DNA of 64,000 bases from Ovoidimarina sp963698645 (GCA_963698645.1 CAVORP010000006.1:124001-188000); one strand, 5' to 3'. Numbered from the stretch's first letter, positions 1 to 10,598 are shown. The notes: generated from the sequence alone by a model not told the origin. Numbers and translations: made by a program.

Positions 1-519
1 CTCGTGAAAGGCCCGCGCCATGCGTTCGCCCACCAGAAGGGTCTGGGTCGCATGTTTCAGAACCACCGTATTGCCCGCGATCAGCGCGGGGGCCACCGTG
101 TTGATCGCCGTCATGTAGGGATAGTTCCACGGGGCCACCACCAGGACCACGCCATGCGGTTCGCGCCGGATGAAGCGGCGGAACCGGGTGCTGTCCTCGA
201 TCTCGATATCCTTGAGCGCATCGCCCGCGATCGCCGCCATATGGGTCGCGCGTTCGTTGAACCCGCCCCATTCGCCGCCATACTTGATGGGCCGCCCCAT
301 CTGCCAGGCCAGTTCCGGCACGATGTCGGCATTCATCGCGCCGATTCTTGCAACGCCCGCCAGCACCAGTTCGATCCGCTCGTGCAGGGGCCGCGCGGCC
401 CAGCCTTTTTGCGCCGCCCGTGCCCGGGCCACGCTGTCGCGGGCGGCCTCGGGGGTGAATGCCTGTCGCTCGGCATAGATTGACCCGTCGACGGGAGAGA
501 TGCACTGAAGAACTGTCAT
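1..519 (-). CDS. Aldehyde dehydrogenase, N-terminal 173 residues (runs off window)
   Basis: Partial gene: it starts at an ATG (517-519) and stays open to the window edge. The translation has the N-terminal half of the NAD(P)-dependent aldehyde dehydrogenase fold, with the cofactor-binding signature VVAPWNYPY near residue 127 and the following GNTVVLKHA stretch. The catalytic cysteine region lies outside the window. It sits 11 bases downstream of a glutamine-synthetase-like gene on the same strand, so the two are probably co-transcribed. That pairing is typical of gamma-glutamylated amine or aminoaldehyde catabolism, but the substrate is not determined by the sequence. Confidence 0.85.
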   Translation of the reverse strand, partial: MTVLQCISPVDGSIYAERQAFTPEAARDSVARARAAQKGWAARPLHERIELVLAGVARIGAMNADIVPELAWQMGRPIKYGGEWGGFNERATHMAAIAGDALKDIEIEDSTRFRRFIRREPHGVVLVVAPWNYPYMTAINTVAPALIAGNTVVLKHATQTLLVGERMARAFHE

Positions 520-530
520 TTTCCTGATCC

Positions 531-1893
531 TTAGGCCCGCTCGAACCCGCGGGCGATTTCCCAGTCGGTGACGACCTTGTCGAAGGCACGCTGTTCCCAC
601 TCGGCGGCGTGAGTGTAGTGATCGACCACCTCGTCGCCGAACGCCGCGCGCATCATCTTCGAGCCGCGCAATGCCTCGGTCGCGGCGCGCAGGGTCGACG
701 GAATGCGGTCGGTGGCCTCATAGGCGTCGCCGGTGAACGGGTCGCCGCAATCCAGCCCCTCCTCGATCCCCGCCAGCCCGGCCGCGATCATCGCCGCGAT
801 CGTGACATAGGGGTTCATGTCGGCGCCCGGCAGGCGGCATTCCATGCGGATGGCCTTGCTGCCATCGCCGCAAAGCCGGTAGGCCGCGGTGCGGTTGTCC
901 ACCGACCAGACCTTGGCAGTGGGCGCAAAGGTCCCCTCGCGAAAGCGTTTGTAGCTGTTCACATAGGGCGCGAAGAACACGGTATAATCACCGAGATATT
1001 TCAGCAGGCCACCGGAAAAGGCGCGCATCGTCTTGGACATGCCCAGCGGCGCGTCGGGGTCGTAGAAGGCCGGCGTGTCGTCGTTCCAGAGCGACAGGTG
1101 CACATGGCTGGCGGACCCCACCCTGTCCTCGTGCCACTTGGGCAGGAAACTGATCGCCGCGCCCCTGCTGCCAGCCCACTTCCTTGGCCGCGTGTTTCGC
1201 GATCGAGTGGTATTCGGCCGTCTCCAGCGCACCGGCGTAACGGATGTTCAATTCTTCTTGCCCGGCCTCGGCCTCGCCCTTGGTGCCCTCGACCGGGATG
1301 CCCGAGGCGTAAAGACCGTTGCGCAAGGGCCCGCATCACGCCCTTCTTCCTTGGTGGTCTGCAGGATGTGGTAATCCTCGTTATAGCCCGAGATCGGCTC
1401 GAGATCGCGGAAGCCCGACTTGCGGATCTCGTCATAGCTTTTCGCGAAGACGAAGAATTCCAGCTCGGTCGCGGCGATCACGTCAAAGCCAAGCGCCTTG
1501 GCCCGCGCAAGCTGGGTCTTGAGCATCTGGCGGGGACTGATCGCGCACGGGCGCATGGCCGTGGTGGTCAAGGATGTCGGACAGCACGATCGCCGTGCCT
1601 TCGAGCCAGCCCGCGATCCGCAGGGTCGAAAGATCGGGCCGCATCGTGTAGTCGCCATAGCCCCGCTCCCAGCTTGTCGAGGCATAGCCCGAGACGGTGT
1701 GCATCTCGAGATCCGTCGCCAGAAGGTAGTTGCAGCAATGCGTCTCGGCATGGGCGCTGTCGAGGAAATGCTGGACATGAAACCGCTTGCCCATGAGCCG
1801 GCCCTGCATGTCCACGATGCAGACCAGTACAGTGTCGATCTGACCGGTATCGGCCAGGGTGCCAAGATCTTCGAGGGAGAGCTGTCCGCGCAT
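531..1893 (-). pseudogene. Glutamine synthetase family protein (gamma-glutamyl-amine ligase type), three frame changes
   Basis: Four consecutive reading-frame pieces together make one glutamine-synthetase family protein of about 450 residues. Frame switches lie near 1543, 1325 and 1165. The first piece holds the beta-grasp domain; the later pieces hold the catalytic domain, including ATELEFFVF, the ASHVHLSLW motif and the NPY segment after MECRLPGADM. Position between an aldehyde dehydrogenase and a TRAP transporter suggests a PuuA-like ligase acting on an amine rather than ammonia-assimilating GlnA (inference). Sequence conservation holds on both sides of each switch, so base-calling error is a real alternative to a dead gene. 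Confidence 0.8.
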
Positions 1894-1938
1894 CGGTGTC
1901 GTCCTTGGATTCTATTGGGTGCGGTTTCTTGGTGGATA

Positions 1939-1965
1939 CGGCCCCGGGGATCGCCCCCGGGGCCG
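1939..1965 (-). terminator. GC-rich hairpin between TRAP dctP and the glutamine-synthetase-like gene
   Basis: A perfect 11-bp inverted repeat (CGGCCCCGGGG at 1939-1949 and its complement at 1955-1965) with a 5-base loop lies between the stop of dctP and the start of the next minus-strand gene. No clear T-run follows on the minus strand. It could be an intrinsic terminator or an mRNA-stabilising stem that raises binding-protein expression over downstream genes. Confidence 0.5.
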
Positions 1966-1978
1966 CAAGTCGTTCGGA

Positions 1979-3016
1979 TCAGCCGTTGGTATACGGCGGA
2001 CCGGCCTGGTTGATGACCTCGTTATACTCGCGGAAGATACCGACGATCTTTTCCTGGATCTCGCCCTCTTGCGCGACCTCGTCCCAGAAATCCTTGGCCG
2101 CGTTCTCGACCTCGGCCCATTCCTCGGCCGGAACGGTGCGCAGCTGAAGCTTGTCGCCCCGCGCCCGCAGCCGCGCCTCGCCGCCCCAGTACCACTGGTT
2201 GCGATAGGTGTGGCCCGCCTCGGTCGCCGCCATCACGAGTTGCTTGAGGTGATCGGGAAGATCCGCCCAGCGCTGCTGGTTGACGAACCACGAGCCGATC
2301 CAGGCGCCCGAGATGTTGTTGGTCAGGAAGTAGTCGGTCACGTCGGCCCAGCCCACCGTGTAGTCCTCGGTGATGCCCGACCATGCCATGCCGTCCAGTT
2401 CGCCGGTCTGCACCGCGACTTCCGCATCCTCGTAGGGGATGTTCACCGGCACGACGCCGAACTGTGCAAGGAACCGGCCCGCCGTCGGGAAGGTATAAAG
2501 CGTCAGACCGTCAAGATCGGCCAGCGAGGTGATTTCCTTCTTGGTGTTGAAGTTGCAGGGGTCCTGCCCGGCCGCCGAAATCCACTCGACCCCGACCTTG
2601 GCGTATTCCTCGTGCCAGATCTCGCGCAGCCCGTACTGGTTGAACAGCACCGGCACGTCGAGGATATGCTTGGTCGCGAACGGGAAGTACCCGCCGAACT
2701 GGCGCAGGGGCGTGGGCGAGGCCATGGAATCGTCGTCCGAATGCACCGCGTCGATGGTGCCGCGCTGCAGCGCCTGGAACAATTCGCCGGTGGGCACGAT
2801 CTGGTCGGCATAGAACAGCTCGATCTCCATCTCGCCATTGGCGGCATTGTTGACATAGTCGATCATGGGCTTGGTCACATGTTCGCCCAGGGCCGCGCCG
2901 GCATAGGTCTGAAAGCGCCACTTGATGGGCGCCTGCGCCTTGACGATGGAAGGCGCGGCAAGGGCCGCCGCGCCACCGAGGCCGGCGGTGGTTAGAAACT
3001 TGCGTCTTGACGTCAT
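1979..3016 (-). CDS. TRAP transporter substrate-binding protein, DctP family
   Basis: Periplasmic solute receptor of a tripartite ATP-independent transporter, about 345 residues. The start chosen (ATG at 3014-3016) has the ribosome site AAGGAGAG seven bases upstream and begins with a twin-arginine signal, TSRRKFLTTAGLGGAAALAA. A longer reading upstream lacks a signal. The mature part has the DctP-type pattern of a helix-rich ligand cleft, including the usual PNxP-like region and LDGLT. It is the distal TRAP gene of the dctQ-dctM-dctP order here. Ligand is unknown; neighbours (formylglutamate amidohydrolase, amine ligase) hint at an organic acid or amino-acid derivative. Confidence 0.92.
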   Translation of the reverse strand: MTSRRKFLTTAGLGGAAALAAPSIVKAQAPIKWRFQTYAGAALGEHVTKPMIDYVNNAANGEMEIELFYADQIVPTGELFQALQRGTIDAVHSDDDSMASPTPLRQFGGYFPFATKHILDVPVLFNQYGLREIWHEEYAKVGVEWISAAGQDPCNFNTKKEITSLADLDGLTLYTFPTAGRFLAQFGVVPVNIPYEDAEVAVQTGELDGMAWSGITEDYTVGWADVTDYFLTNNISGAWIGSWFVNQQRWADLPDHLKQLVMAATEAGHTYRNQWYWGGEARLRARGDKLQLRTVPAEEWAEVENAAKDFWDEVAQEGEIQEKIVGIFREYNEVINQAGPPYTNG

Positions 3017-3078
3017 GTCTTCTCTCCTTGTGTTGGGCTCGATCGTAATGCGCTCCGTTGGCGGAGTTCTCTTTCGCG

Positions 3079-4406
3079 TTATTTTCCATAGACGTAATTC
3101 GGCAGCCAAAGCGCGATCTGCGGAAATATCATCACCAGAAGCAGCGCCACGATCATCACGAAAACGAAGGGGATGATCGAGCGATAGATGTCGCCCAGCG
3201 AAATCTCCGGCGGCGCCATGGCGCGCATCAGGAACAGGTTATAGCCAAAGGGCGGCGTCATATAGGCGATCTGGCAGGTGATCGTGTAGAGCACCCCGTA
3301 CCAGATCAGGTCGAAGCCCAGCGCCCCCACCAGCGGCACGTAAAGCGGCGCCACGATCACCAGCATCGCGGTGTCGTCCAGGAACGTGCCCAGCAGGATG
3401 AAGGACAACTGCATCAGGATGAGGATCATCCATGGGCTGAAACCGAGCCGTTCGGTGAACAGCCCCTCGATCGCCTTGACCGCGCCCAGCCCGTCGAACA
3501 CGGCGCCAAAGGCAAGCGCGGCAAGGATGATCCACATGAACATGCAGGTGATGCCAAGCGTCTTGCGCACCGAGGTCTCGAACACCTCGCGCGTCATCCG
3601 GCCCTTCAGGACCGCCGCGCCAGAAGGCCGTCAGCGCGCCGATGGCCGAGCTTTCCACCAGCGAGGTCCAGCCATTGACGAAGGGCACCATCATCGCCGC
3701 GAAAATGCCCAGCGGCAGAAGGCCCGCGCGCAGCAGCCGGAACTTCTCGGCCCGGGCGACATCGCGTTCCTCGGGTGACAGGACCGGCCCCAGTTCCGGC
3801 GAGATCCGGCAGCGGATAACGATATAGATGATGAACATCGCGGCCATCATCAGGCCCGGGAACACGCCGGCCAGCCACAGCTGCCCGACCGGCTGCCGCG
3901 CGATCATCGCATAGAGCACCAGCACCACCGAGGGCGGCACGAGGATGCCCAGCGAACTGCCCGCCTGAATGACGCCGGTGACCATCCGCTTGTCATAGCC
4001 GCGCTTCAGAAGTTCGGGCAGCGCGATGGTCGCGCCGATGGCCATGCCCGCCACCGACAGCCCGTTCATCGCCGAAATCAGCACCATCAGCCCGATCGTG
4101 CCCATCGCCAGACCGCCCGGCATGCCGCCCGATCCAGACATGGAACATCCGGTACAGATCGTCGGCGATCTTCGATTCCGACAGGACATAGCCCATGAAG
4201 ATGAACATCGGCAGGGTCAGAAGCGGATACCATTTCATCAGCTTCATCGCGGCCGCGAACCCGAGGTCATAGCCGCCCCGGTCGCCCCACAGGAAGATCG
4301 CCGCGATCACCGCGACAAAGCCGATGGCGCCGAACACCCGCTGGCCGGTCAACAGCATCAGCATCATGGTCGAGAACATGAGGATCGCGATCAGCTCATA
4401 GGACAT
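3079..4406 (-). CDS. TRAP transporter large permease DctM (two frame changes)
   Basis: The large membrane subunit of the TRAP transporter, around 440 residues with 11-12 predicted hydrophobic helices. It begins MSYELIAILMFSTMMLM at 4406, with the start codon overlapping the dctQ stop. Frame switches occur near 4133 and 3608. The middle piece carries the conserved GSSLGILVPPSVVLVLY stretch, and the last piece carries GTFLDDTAMLVIVAPLYVP and MTPPFGYNLF, both characteristic of the DctM family. Every segment stays strongly family-like, so the breaks may be sequencing errors. It works with the small permease and the receptor on either side. Confidence 0.88.
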
Positions 4407-4915
4407 CGATCGCCACTCCCCGGATCCGCAGGATGTCCTTGACCAGTTCCGACAGGGCCTGAAGCAGCATCATCGACGATCCCGAAGACCATGATGCACT
4501 TGATCGGCCAGAGATAGGGCCGCCACGCCGTCGCACTGCGCTCGCCGCCATATTGAAAACTGTAGATCGTGCTGTCGATCCCGCCCCACAGCAGGGTGCC
4601 GAGATAGAAGATCAGGAACAGCACGGTGATCGCGTCGATCTGGGCCTTCTTGCGGTTGGACCAGTTGCCATAGAACAGGTCCATCCGCACGTTCGAGCCA
4701 AGCTGGATCGAATAGGGTCCGCCGAGGATGTAATAGGCCACCATGGCGAATTGCGCCATTTCCAGCGTCCAGAGCGAGGGCGAAAAGAACACCTTGGAGA
4801 TCGACGACCACAGCAGGATCGCCATCATCACGAAGATGCCGTACATCACCACCCGCCCGATGCGCCGGTTGATCCGGTCGATGACGCGGATATAGGCCTG
4901 AAGCGCGCGGGTCAT
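4396..4915 (-). CDS. TRAP transporter small permease DctQ (one frame change)
   Basis: The small four-helix membrane subunit of the TRAP transporter. The N-terminal frame (MTRALQAYIRVIDRINRR) runs to about 4478 through the typical MVAYYILGGPYSIQLGSNVRMD segment. A one-base shift then restores an expected C-terminus ending in IRGVAIDVL with a TGA at 4396-4398 that overlaps the dctM start. The start codon overlaps the stop of the upstream amidohydrolase gene (ATGA at 4912-4915), so translation is probably coupled through the operon. Total length about 173 residues matches the family. Confidence 0.87.
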
Positions 4916-5682
4916 GCGCGCGCCTTTCCGCCCAGGGCCTCGGGCACACCCGCGAGCGACGCAAGCGCCGGGGCCATGACACCGTGAAGCGCGGCACCGA
5001 TTGCGGCGATATCGGCAGGGCTGGTCAAAAGGTCGTTCCGCACCTCGATCATCACCGGCAGGATGCCGCGCGGCTGGGCCACGGTGCGCAGGGTATGGGT
5101 CACCCCGTCCTCCGGGCCATAGGGGCGGTTGCGGTGCCAGTCGAACCCCGCCTGCCCCGCCCGGGCCAGCACCGCGTCCGCCAGCCGGCTGTCGCTGTCA
5201 TGCAGGATGCCGATCTCGGTCTCGCGCGGGATGCCGCGATAGACCGGCGTGAAACTGTGCACCGTCACCATGGCAACGGGGTTGACCCGGTCCACCGCCT
5301 CGGCCAGCGCGAGATGCCAGGGGTCGTGGATCGCCACCACCCGCGCAAGGCGGTCCTTCACCGTCAGACCCCGGTTTCCCGGTATCTCGTGGACCTCGCT
5401 CACCTCCGGCATGGCGTCCGCCGCCTCGGGGGGCCGGTTCAGGTCGAAAATCAGCCGCGACACGGTCGCATGGATCAGCCCGCCTTCGAACCGTCCCGCC
5501 AGATCGCGGGCAAGCGCCAGCGCGCCGGGATCCCACGCGATGTGACTGTCCTGCAAGGCGGGATCGAGACCGAGGGTACCAAAGGGTTCGGGGAACCGGT
5601 TCGAGGCATGTTCGCAGACCACCAGCACCGGCGCGGGGCCGCTGCTTTCGAATTCCGCGACCTGATCCACCCTGCCCGACAT
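4912..5682 (-). CDS. N-formylglutamate amidohydrolase family protein
   Basis: About 256 residues of the N-formylglutamate deformylase family, which releases formate and glutamate from N-formylglutamate (last step of one histidine-degradation route) or acts on related N-acyl amino acids. Visible family features are LVVCEHASNRFP near the N-terminus, the VSRLIFDLNRP stretch, VTVHSFTPVY and IEVRNDL near the end. I chose the ATG at 5680-5682; a TTG at 5736 would add 18 residues of low-complexity sequence. It is the first gene of the minus-strand TRAP operon, which suggests that its substrate or a precursor is imported by that transporter. No hut genes are visible nearby. Confidence 0.85.
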   Translation of the reverse strand: MSGRVDQVAEFESSGPAPVLVVCEHASNRFPEPFGTLGLDPALQDSHIAWDPGALALARDLAGRFEGGLIHATVSRLIFDLNRPPEAADAMPEVSEVHEIPGNRGLTVKDRLARVVAIHDPWHLALAEAVDRVNPVAMVTVHSFTPVYRGIPRETEIGILHDSDSRLADAVLARAGQAGFDWHRNRPYGPEDGVTHTLRTVAQPRGILPVMIEVRNDLLTSPADIAAIGAALHGVMAPALASLAGVPEALGGKARA

Positions 5683-5745
5683 GCCCACCCTGTTTCGCAC
5701 CTGCACAGGTTTCCCCACCGCGCCATACCCGGTCAAGGGAATTCT

Positions 5746-5756
5746 GAAAGTTTTTC
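5746..5756. promoter_or_regulatory. Candidate RpiR-type operator (GAAA-N3-TTTC)
   Basis: The roughly 100-bp divergent region between the amidohydrolase and the RpiR regulator contains GAAAGTTTTTC, a GAAA/TTTC inverted repeat with three central bases, 25 bases before the regulator start. RpiR-family regulators commonly bind AT-rich GAAA...TTTC-like repeats in their own divergent promoters. The motif is short, so this is a suggestion only. Confidence 0.3.
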
Positions 5757-5780
5757 TTCTAAGCCTGTCGGCTTGAAGCT

Positions 5781-6686
5781 ATGCTTACAAAATCGGCAGT
5801 TTTCGAAAGGCCCGCACGCCCAGTGTCCGACACCATCCTCGACCGCATTCGCCAGATGTATGACAGCCTGACGCGGGCCGAGCGCCAGTTGGCGGCGGTG
5901 CTGACCGAGAATTACCCGGTCTCCGGCCTGGGCTCGATCACCCGGGTGGCGGAGGCCGCCGATGTGTCCACCCCCACCGTGGCGCGGATGGTGCAGAAGC
6001 TGGGATTTTCCGGCTTTCCCGAGTTTCAGGACGCGCTGCGCGGCGAGCTTGAGGCGCGGATTTCCAGCCCGATCGCCAAGCATGACAGCTGGGCAGGCGA
6101 CGCGCCCGAAGGCCATATCCTGAACCGGTTCACCGACAAGGTGACCCAGAATATCCGCCAGACCGTGGCCCAGATCGACCCGGCGGCCTTCGACGCCACG
6201 GCGGCGCTTCTGGCCGATCCGGACCGGGCGATTTTCGTCACCGGCGGGCGCATCACCCATGCGCTGTCGGAATATTTCCATCTCCATTGCCAGGTGATCC
6301 GCCCCGGCGTGCGCCATATCCGCTCCACGTCGAATGCATGGGCCCATGACGTGATCGACATCGCCCCCGGCGACGTTCTGGTGATCTACGACATCCGCCG
6401 CTACGAGAACGCGGCCCTGCGCCTGTCGGAGATGGCCGAAGCGCGCGGCGCGGTGATCGTGCTGATCACCGACCAGTGGCAGTCACCCATCGAACGCCAC
6501 GCGCGCCATACGTTCCGCTGCCGGATCGAGGCGCCCTCGGCATGGGACAGCTGCATCGCGGTGATGCTGTTGACCGAAACCCTGATCGCGGCGGTTCAGG
6601 ACCTGCTTTGGGAAAGCACGAGCGAGCGGATGCGTTCGCTCGAGGACATCCTGGACCAAAGCCGAACCTTTCGTAAATTCGTTTGA
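5781..6686 (+). CDS. MurR/RpiR family transcriptional regulator
   Basis: 301 residues with the two-domain layout of this family: an N-terminal helix-turn-helix (roughly residues 15-95, with the recognition segment VAEAADVSTPTVARMVQKLGF) and a C-terminal SIS sugar-phosphate-type effector domain (roughly 125-265, including FVTGGRITHALSEY). It is transcribed away from the amidohydrolase/TRAP operon and is followed within eight bases by the serine hydrolase gene, so it probably controls one or both flanking operons. The effector is unknown. In Rhodobacteraceae, RpiR proteins often sit beside amino-acid and peptide uptake genes rather than sugar genes. Confidence 0.9.
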   Translation: MLTKSAVFERPARPVSDTILDRIRQMYDSLTRAERQLAAVLTENYPVSGLGSITRVAEAADVSTPTVARMVQKLGFSGFPEFQDALRGELEARISSPIAKHDSWAGDAPEGHILNRFTDKVTQNIRQTVAQIDPAAFDATAALLADPDRAIFVTGGRITHALSEYFHLHCQVIRPGVRHIRSTSNAWAHDVIDIAPGDVLVIYDIRRYENAALRLSEMAEARGAVIVLITDQWQSPIERHARHTFRCRIEAPSAWDSCIAVMLLTETLIAAVQDLLWESTSERMRSLEDILDQSRTFRKFV

Positions 6687-6693
6687 TGCCAAG

Positions 6694-7831
6694 GTGCTTG
6701 GGAATGCGCTTCTCACCTACATTCGGGATCTCACCCGCTCCGGGGCCTATCTGGCCGCGGGGATCGCGCGGGCCGCGCCCGACGAAACCCGCGTGGCGTT
6801 GTTCGGAGCGGTGCATCCGGGCGAGGCGCCGCGCGACCTGAGCGACCGGGCCTTGGCGCGGATGCGCGTGGCTTCGATCTCGAAGGCCGCAACCGCCCGC
6901 GCGCTGGCCGCATTGGTGGCAGAGGGCCGGACGGGCCTTGACGACCGGCTTCACGACATTCTGGCCCCCCACGGGTTTCCCGACTGGCTGGCCGCCCGCC
7001 CGATCACCCTTGCCCAGCTCTTGTCGCATCGTTCGGGCCTGACCGACCGCGCCGGCTATTTTACCGACCCGCCCGACGACCTTCCCGGGTTTCTGGCCCG
7101 GAACGCCCCCGCCATTCTTGCCGATTGGGGGCCGGGCGAGCGGTTTTTCTACGCCAACCTGAACTACGTCCTTGCCGGCGCGGTAATCGAGGCAGTCACC
7201 GGAGACCGCTTCGACCGGGTGGTGCGCGACCGCGTGCTGGCGCCCCTTGGCATCGGGGGCGGCTTCAACTGGGCGGGCGTCACCAACCGGGACCAGCGCC
7301 TGCCGATGTATCAGCGCCGGGGTCAAGCCCATACGCTCGAGGCCGATGGCGCGGATGCCGATTGGTCCGCAGACCTGATCTGGCGCGGCGGGCTGGGGAT
7401 CTCGCTGGCCACATATCGCCCGGTCCGCGACGCGCATCTGTTCTCGCCCCATGCGGGGCTGCGGCTATCGCTGGCGGAAATGGCCCGTCTTGCCCGCGCG
7501 TTGGGCGATGACAGCCCCGAGGCGCGGCTGTGTCGAAGGGCGCAATGGCGTTGGGACGGGCAGTCGGCGGAAGGATGCGATGGGCTGTTCCCCGAAATCG
7601 GGCTGGGGCTCACGACCTATGCGAACCACGACCGGATTCCCGGCCATCTTCTGGGCCATGCGGGCCATGCGCTGGGCTTTAGCGGTGGCATCTGGTGCGA
7701 CATGGCGCACCGGAACAGGCTGGGCCTATGCCCTGACCGGATCCGCCGATCTTACCGAGGGGATCGACACCGAAGTCTTCTATCCGCCCGAAGAGCTGGC
7801 GTTTTTTTCGGCAATCGGCAGCGGGGCCTGA
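6694..7831 (+). CDS. Beta-lactamase-family serine hydrolase (one frame change near the end)
   Basis: A class C beta-lactamase-like or D-aminopeptidase-like serine hydrolase of about 378 residues. The catalytic SxxK is SISK at residues 61-64 and the YxN motif is YAN at 153-155, with the expected LLSHRSGL segment between them. A frame change near 7685 separates the body from a convincing C-terminus ending in ELAFFSAIGSGA (stop at 7831). The start appears to be GTG at 6694, just after the RpiR stop; no ATG is available in frame nearby. No signal peptide is visible, so a cytoplasmic peptidase acting on imported peptides fits the adjacent Opp transporter (inference). Confidence 0.82.
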
Positions 7832-7981
7832 GTTCCTTCGCGTCATCTGATCGCAGAAGACTTGCCAAGTGAACGGAATCGGAGAGTATGGAGATATCAC
7901 GTGCCACTTTGCGAAAAGCAGGGCCACGATTGGGATTCAACAGTCAATACCAGTCGAAAACAAATAAAAACAGGGAGATAG

Positions 7982-9625
7982 ATGATGAAACTCAAGCATC
8001 TTTTTGCATTCACAGCCACCGCCGCGCTGCTGGCCGGCACCGCCTTCGCGATGGAGACCCACCCCGTCACAGGCGAAAAACTGTCCGAAAACCAGGAACT
8101 GACCTACCGGCTTCTGGACCAATTCCCGACCCTTGACCCCCAGTTGAACGAGGAAACCGCGGGCTTCCACGTGATCCGCGACATCTTCGAGGGGCTGATC
8201 AGCCAGGACGAAAACGGCAACCTCATTCCCGGCGTCGCACTGCACATGGACCCCGTCGAACGAGAACAAGACATGGACCTTCAAACTGCGCGAGGATGCC
8301 AAGTGGTCGAACGGCGACCCGGTGACCGCGCGGTGACTTCGTCTATGCCTGGCGCCGTGCCGCCGATCCGGCGACGGCGTCGCCCTATGCGTGGTACGTG
8401 GAAATCACCCAGATCAATGAATGCGGCCGCCATCATCGCGGGCGACGCGGCACCGGATACGCTGGGCGTGCGCGCGCTGGACGACTACACGCTGGAAGTC
8501 GATCTGGACACGCCCGCTTCCCTATTTCCCGAACATGACCACCTATGCCACGCTGTTCCCGGTGCATCAGGCCACGGTCGAGGCGTTCGGCGCCGACTGG
8601 ACCAAGCCCGAGAACATCGTGTCGAACGGCGCCTATCATGCTCGATGAGCTGGTGCTCAACGAATACCACACACGGGTGAAGAACCCGATGTACTGGGAC
8701 GCCGACAACGTGATCCTGGAAAAGGTCACGGGCCTTGTCATCAACGATGTCGAACCAGGCGCTGACCCGCTATTTTGCGGGCGAGCTTGACTATATGGAC
8801 GACCTGCCGCCGGGTCAGTTCCCGAACCTTCAGGCCGAGTATCCGGACGACGCGAATGTGACGCCGCGCCTGTGCAGCTATTACTATGCCTATAACTTCA
8901 CCGACTCGGGCAATCCCGCACTTCAGGACGTGCGCGTGCGCAAGGCACTGTCCTACGCCATCGACCGCGACGTGATCGTGGACAACGTGCTGAAGGGCGG
9001 CCAGTGGCCGGCCTACAACTTCACCCACCGGGCGACGGCCGGGTTCGAGATGCCGAACATCGACTATGGCACATGGACACAGGCCGAGCGCGACGCGAAG
9101 GCCAAGGAACTGATCGCCGAAGCGGGCTATGGCACTGGCGGCGAGCCCTGAACCTCAAGCTGATCTACAACACCTCGGACGCCACAAGCAGATCGCGACG
9201 GTGCTCAGCCAGATGTGGAAGCAGAAGCTCGGGGTCGAAACCACGCTCGAGAACATGGAATGGAAGACCTACCTCGAAATCCGCGGCAATCAGGAATTCG
9301 ACCTCGCCCGGTCGGCATGGTGCGGCGACTATAACGAGGCCTCGACCTTCCTCGATCTTCTGACCACCACCCATGGCGCCAATGACGGCAAGTATTCCAA
9401 CGCCCGAGTCGACGAGCTGATGGCAGCCTCGAAGACCTCGATGGATCCACAGGCGGCCTATACGGAAGTCGAACAGATCCTTGCCGAGGAAATGGCCATC
9501 GCGCCGATCTATCACTACACCATCGCGTTCATGAAGAAGCCCGACATCAAGGGCTGGCCGCTGAACAACGTGGAGAACAACTGGTACTCGAAGAACCACT
9601 ATCGCGTGGCTGTCAGAATAAGCGG
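7982..9625 (+). pseudogene. oppA: Peptide ABC transporter substrate-binding protein OppA-like, about nine frame changes
   Basis: A periplasmic oligopeptide receptor (SBP family 5) beginning with a classical signal peptide (MMKLKHLFAFTATAALLAGTAFA) and preceded by GGGAGAT. The mature sequence LTYRLLDQFPTLDPQLNEET and later segments such as RVRKALSYAIDRD and ANDGKYSNARVDEL are clearly OppA-like. Reading needs frame changes near 8245, 8333, 8420, 8520, 8635, 8750, 9150, 9180 and 9612, mostly single extra bases. The pieces rejoin into a near-perfect family protein of about 540 residues, which argues for sequence error rather than decay. The true stop is probably the TAA at about 9618-9622. Confidence 0.8.
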
Positions 9626-9627
9626 TA

Positions 9628-9657
9628 TCGCGGGGCGGCCATCGCGCCGCCCCGCGA
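9628..9657 (+). terminator. Strong hairpin between oppA and oppB
   Basis: A perfect 11-bp inverted repeat (TCGCGGGGCGG at 9628-9638, complement at 9647-9657) with an 8-base loop occupies the gap between oppA and oppB. There is no T-run. In ABC transporter operons such a stem after the binding-protein gene often protects its mRNA or partly terminates transcription, giving more receptor than permease; that role here is inferred. Confidence 0.5.
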
Positions 9658-9669
9658 CCTCCTGACCAG

Positions 9670-10594
9670 ATGTCCAGTTTCATCCTCCGCCGACTGATCA
9701 TCGCCATTCCGGTTCTTCTGATCCTGATCGTGGCGACCTTCCTGCTGATGTACGCCGCCCCCGGCGGGCCGTTCACCTCCGAACGTCGCCTTGCCGCCCG
9801 AGGTCATGGCCAATATCGAGGCGAAGTACGGGCTCGATCAGCCGCTCTACGTGCAGATCTGGAAATACGTGGTGGGCATCGTGACCCAGTTCGATTTCGG
9901 CCCGTCCTATATCTACAAGGATCAGGACGTGAACGACATCATCGCGCAGGGCTTTCCGGTCACGCTGACCTATGGCTTCTGGTCCTTCGTCGTGGCGGTC
10001 GTGGTCGGCGTCAGCCTTGGCGTCACCGCGGCGATCCGGCACAACACATGGCTTGATTATCTTGCCGTGGGCGTGAGCGTCGGCGCGCAGGTTCTGCCCA
10101 ATTTCGTCATGGCCCCGATTCTGGTCCTGATCTTCACACTCTGGCTGGGCTGGCTGCCCGGCGGCGGCTGGCAGGGCGGGCAGTGGCAATTCATCATCAT
10201 GCCGGTGATCGCGCTCTCGACCAGTTTCATGGCCTCGATCGCGCGGATCACCCGAAGTTCGATGCTGGAGGTGCTGAACGCCAATTTCATCCGCACCGCC
10301 CGCGCCAAGGGGCTGCCGGAGCACACGGTGATCTGGCGCCATGCGCTCAAGCCCACGATGCTGCCCGTGATCTCCTATCTCGGACCCGCCTTCGTGGGGA
10401 TGATCACCGGCTCGGTCGTGATCGACATCTATTTCTCCACCGGCGGGATCGGACAGTTCTTCGTCAATTCGGCGCTGAACCGGGATTACGGCGTGATGAT
10501 GGGCGTCACGATCCTGACCGGCGCGCTCACGGTTCTCTTCAACCTTCTGGTCGACGTGCTCTACGCATGGATCGACCCGCGCATCCGGTATTGA
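9670..10594 (+). CDS. oppB: Peptide ABC transporter permease OppB (one frame change)
   Basis: Inner-membrane permease of the oligopeptide importer, about 308 residues. It starts MSSFILRRLIIAIPVLLILI, the usual OppB/DppB N-terminal helix followed by APGGPF. A frame change near 9785 leads into the rest of the protein: NIEAKYGLDQPLYVQ, several hydrophobic helices, and the cytoplasmic EAA-type loop NFIRTARAKGLPEHTVIWRH that contacts the ATPases. It lies between oppA and oppC with short gaps, in the standard oppABCDF order. Confidence 0.9.
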
Positions 10595-10598
10595 CGCC

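Noticed and set aside
7982..9625. Programmed ribosomal frameshifting in oppA
   Set aside because: There are about nine separate changes without slippery sequences or structures; sequence error explains them better.
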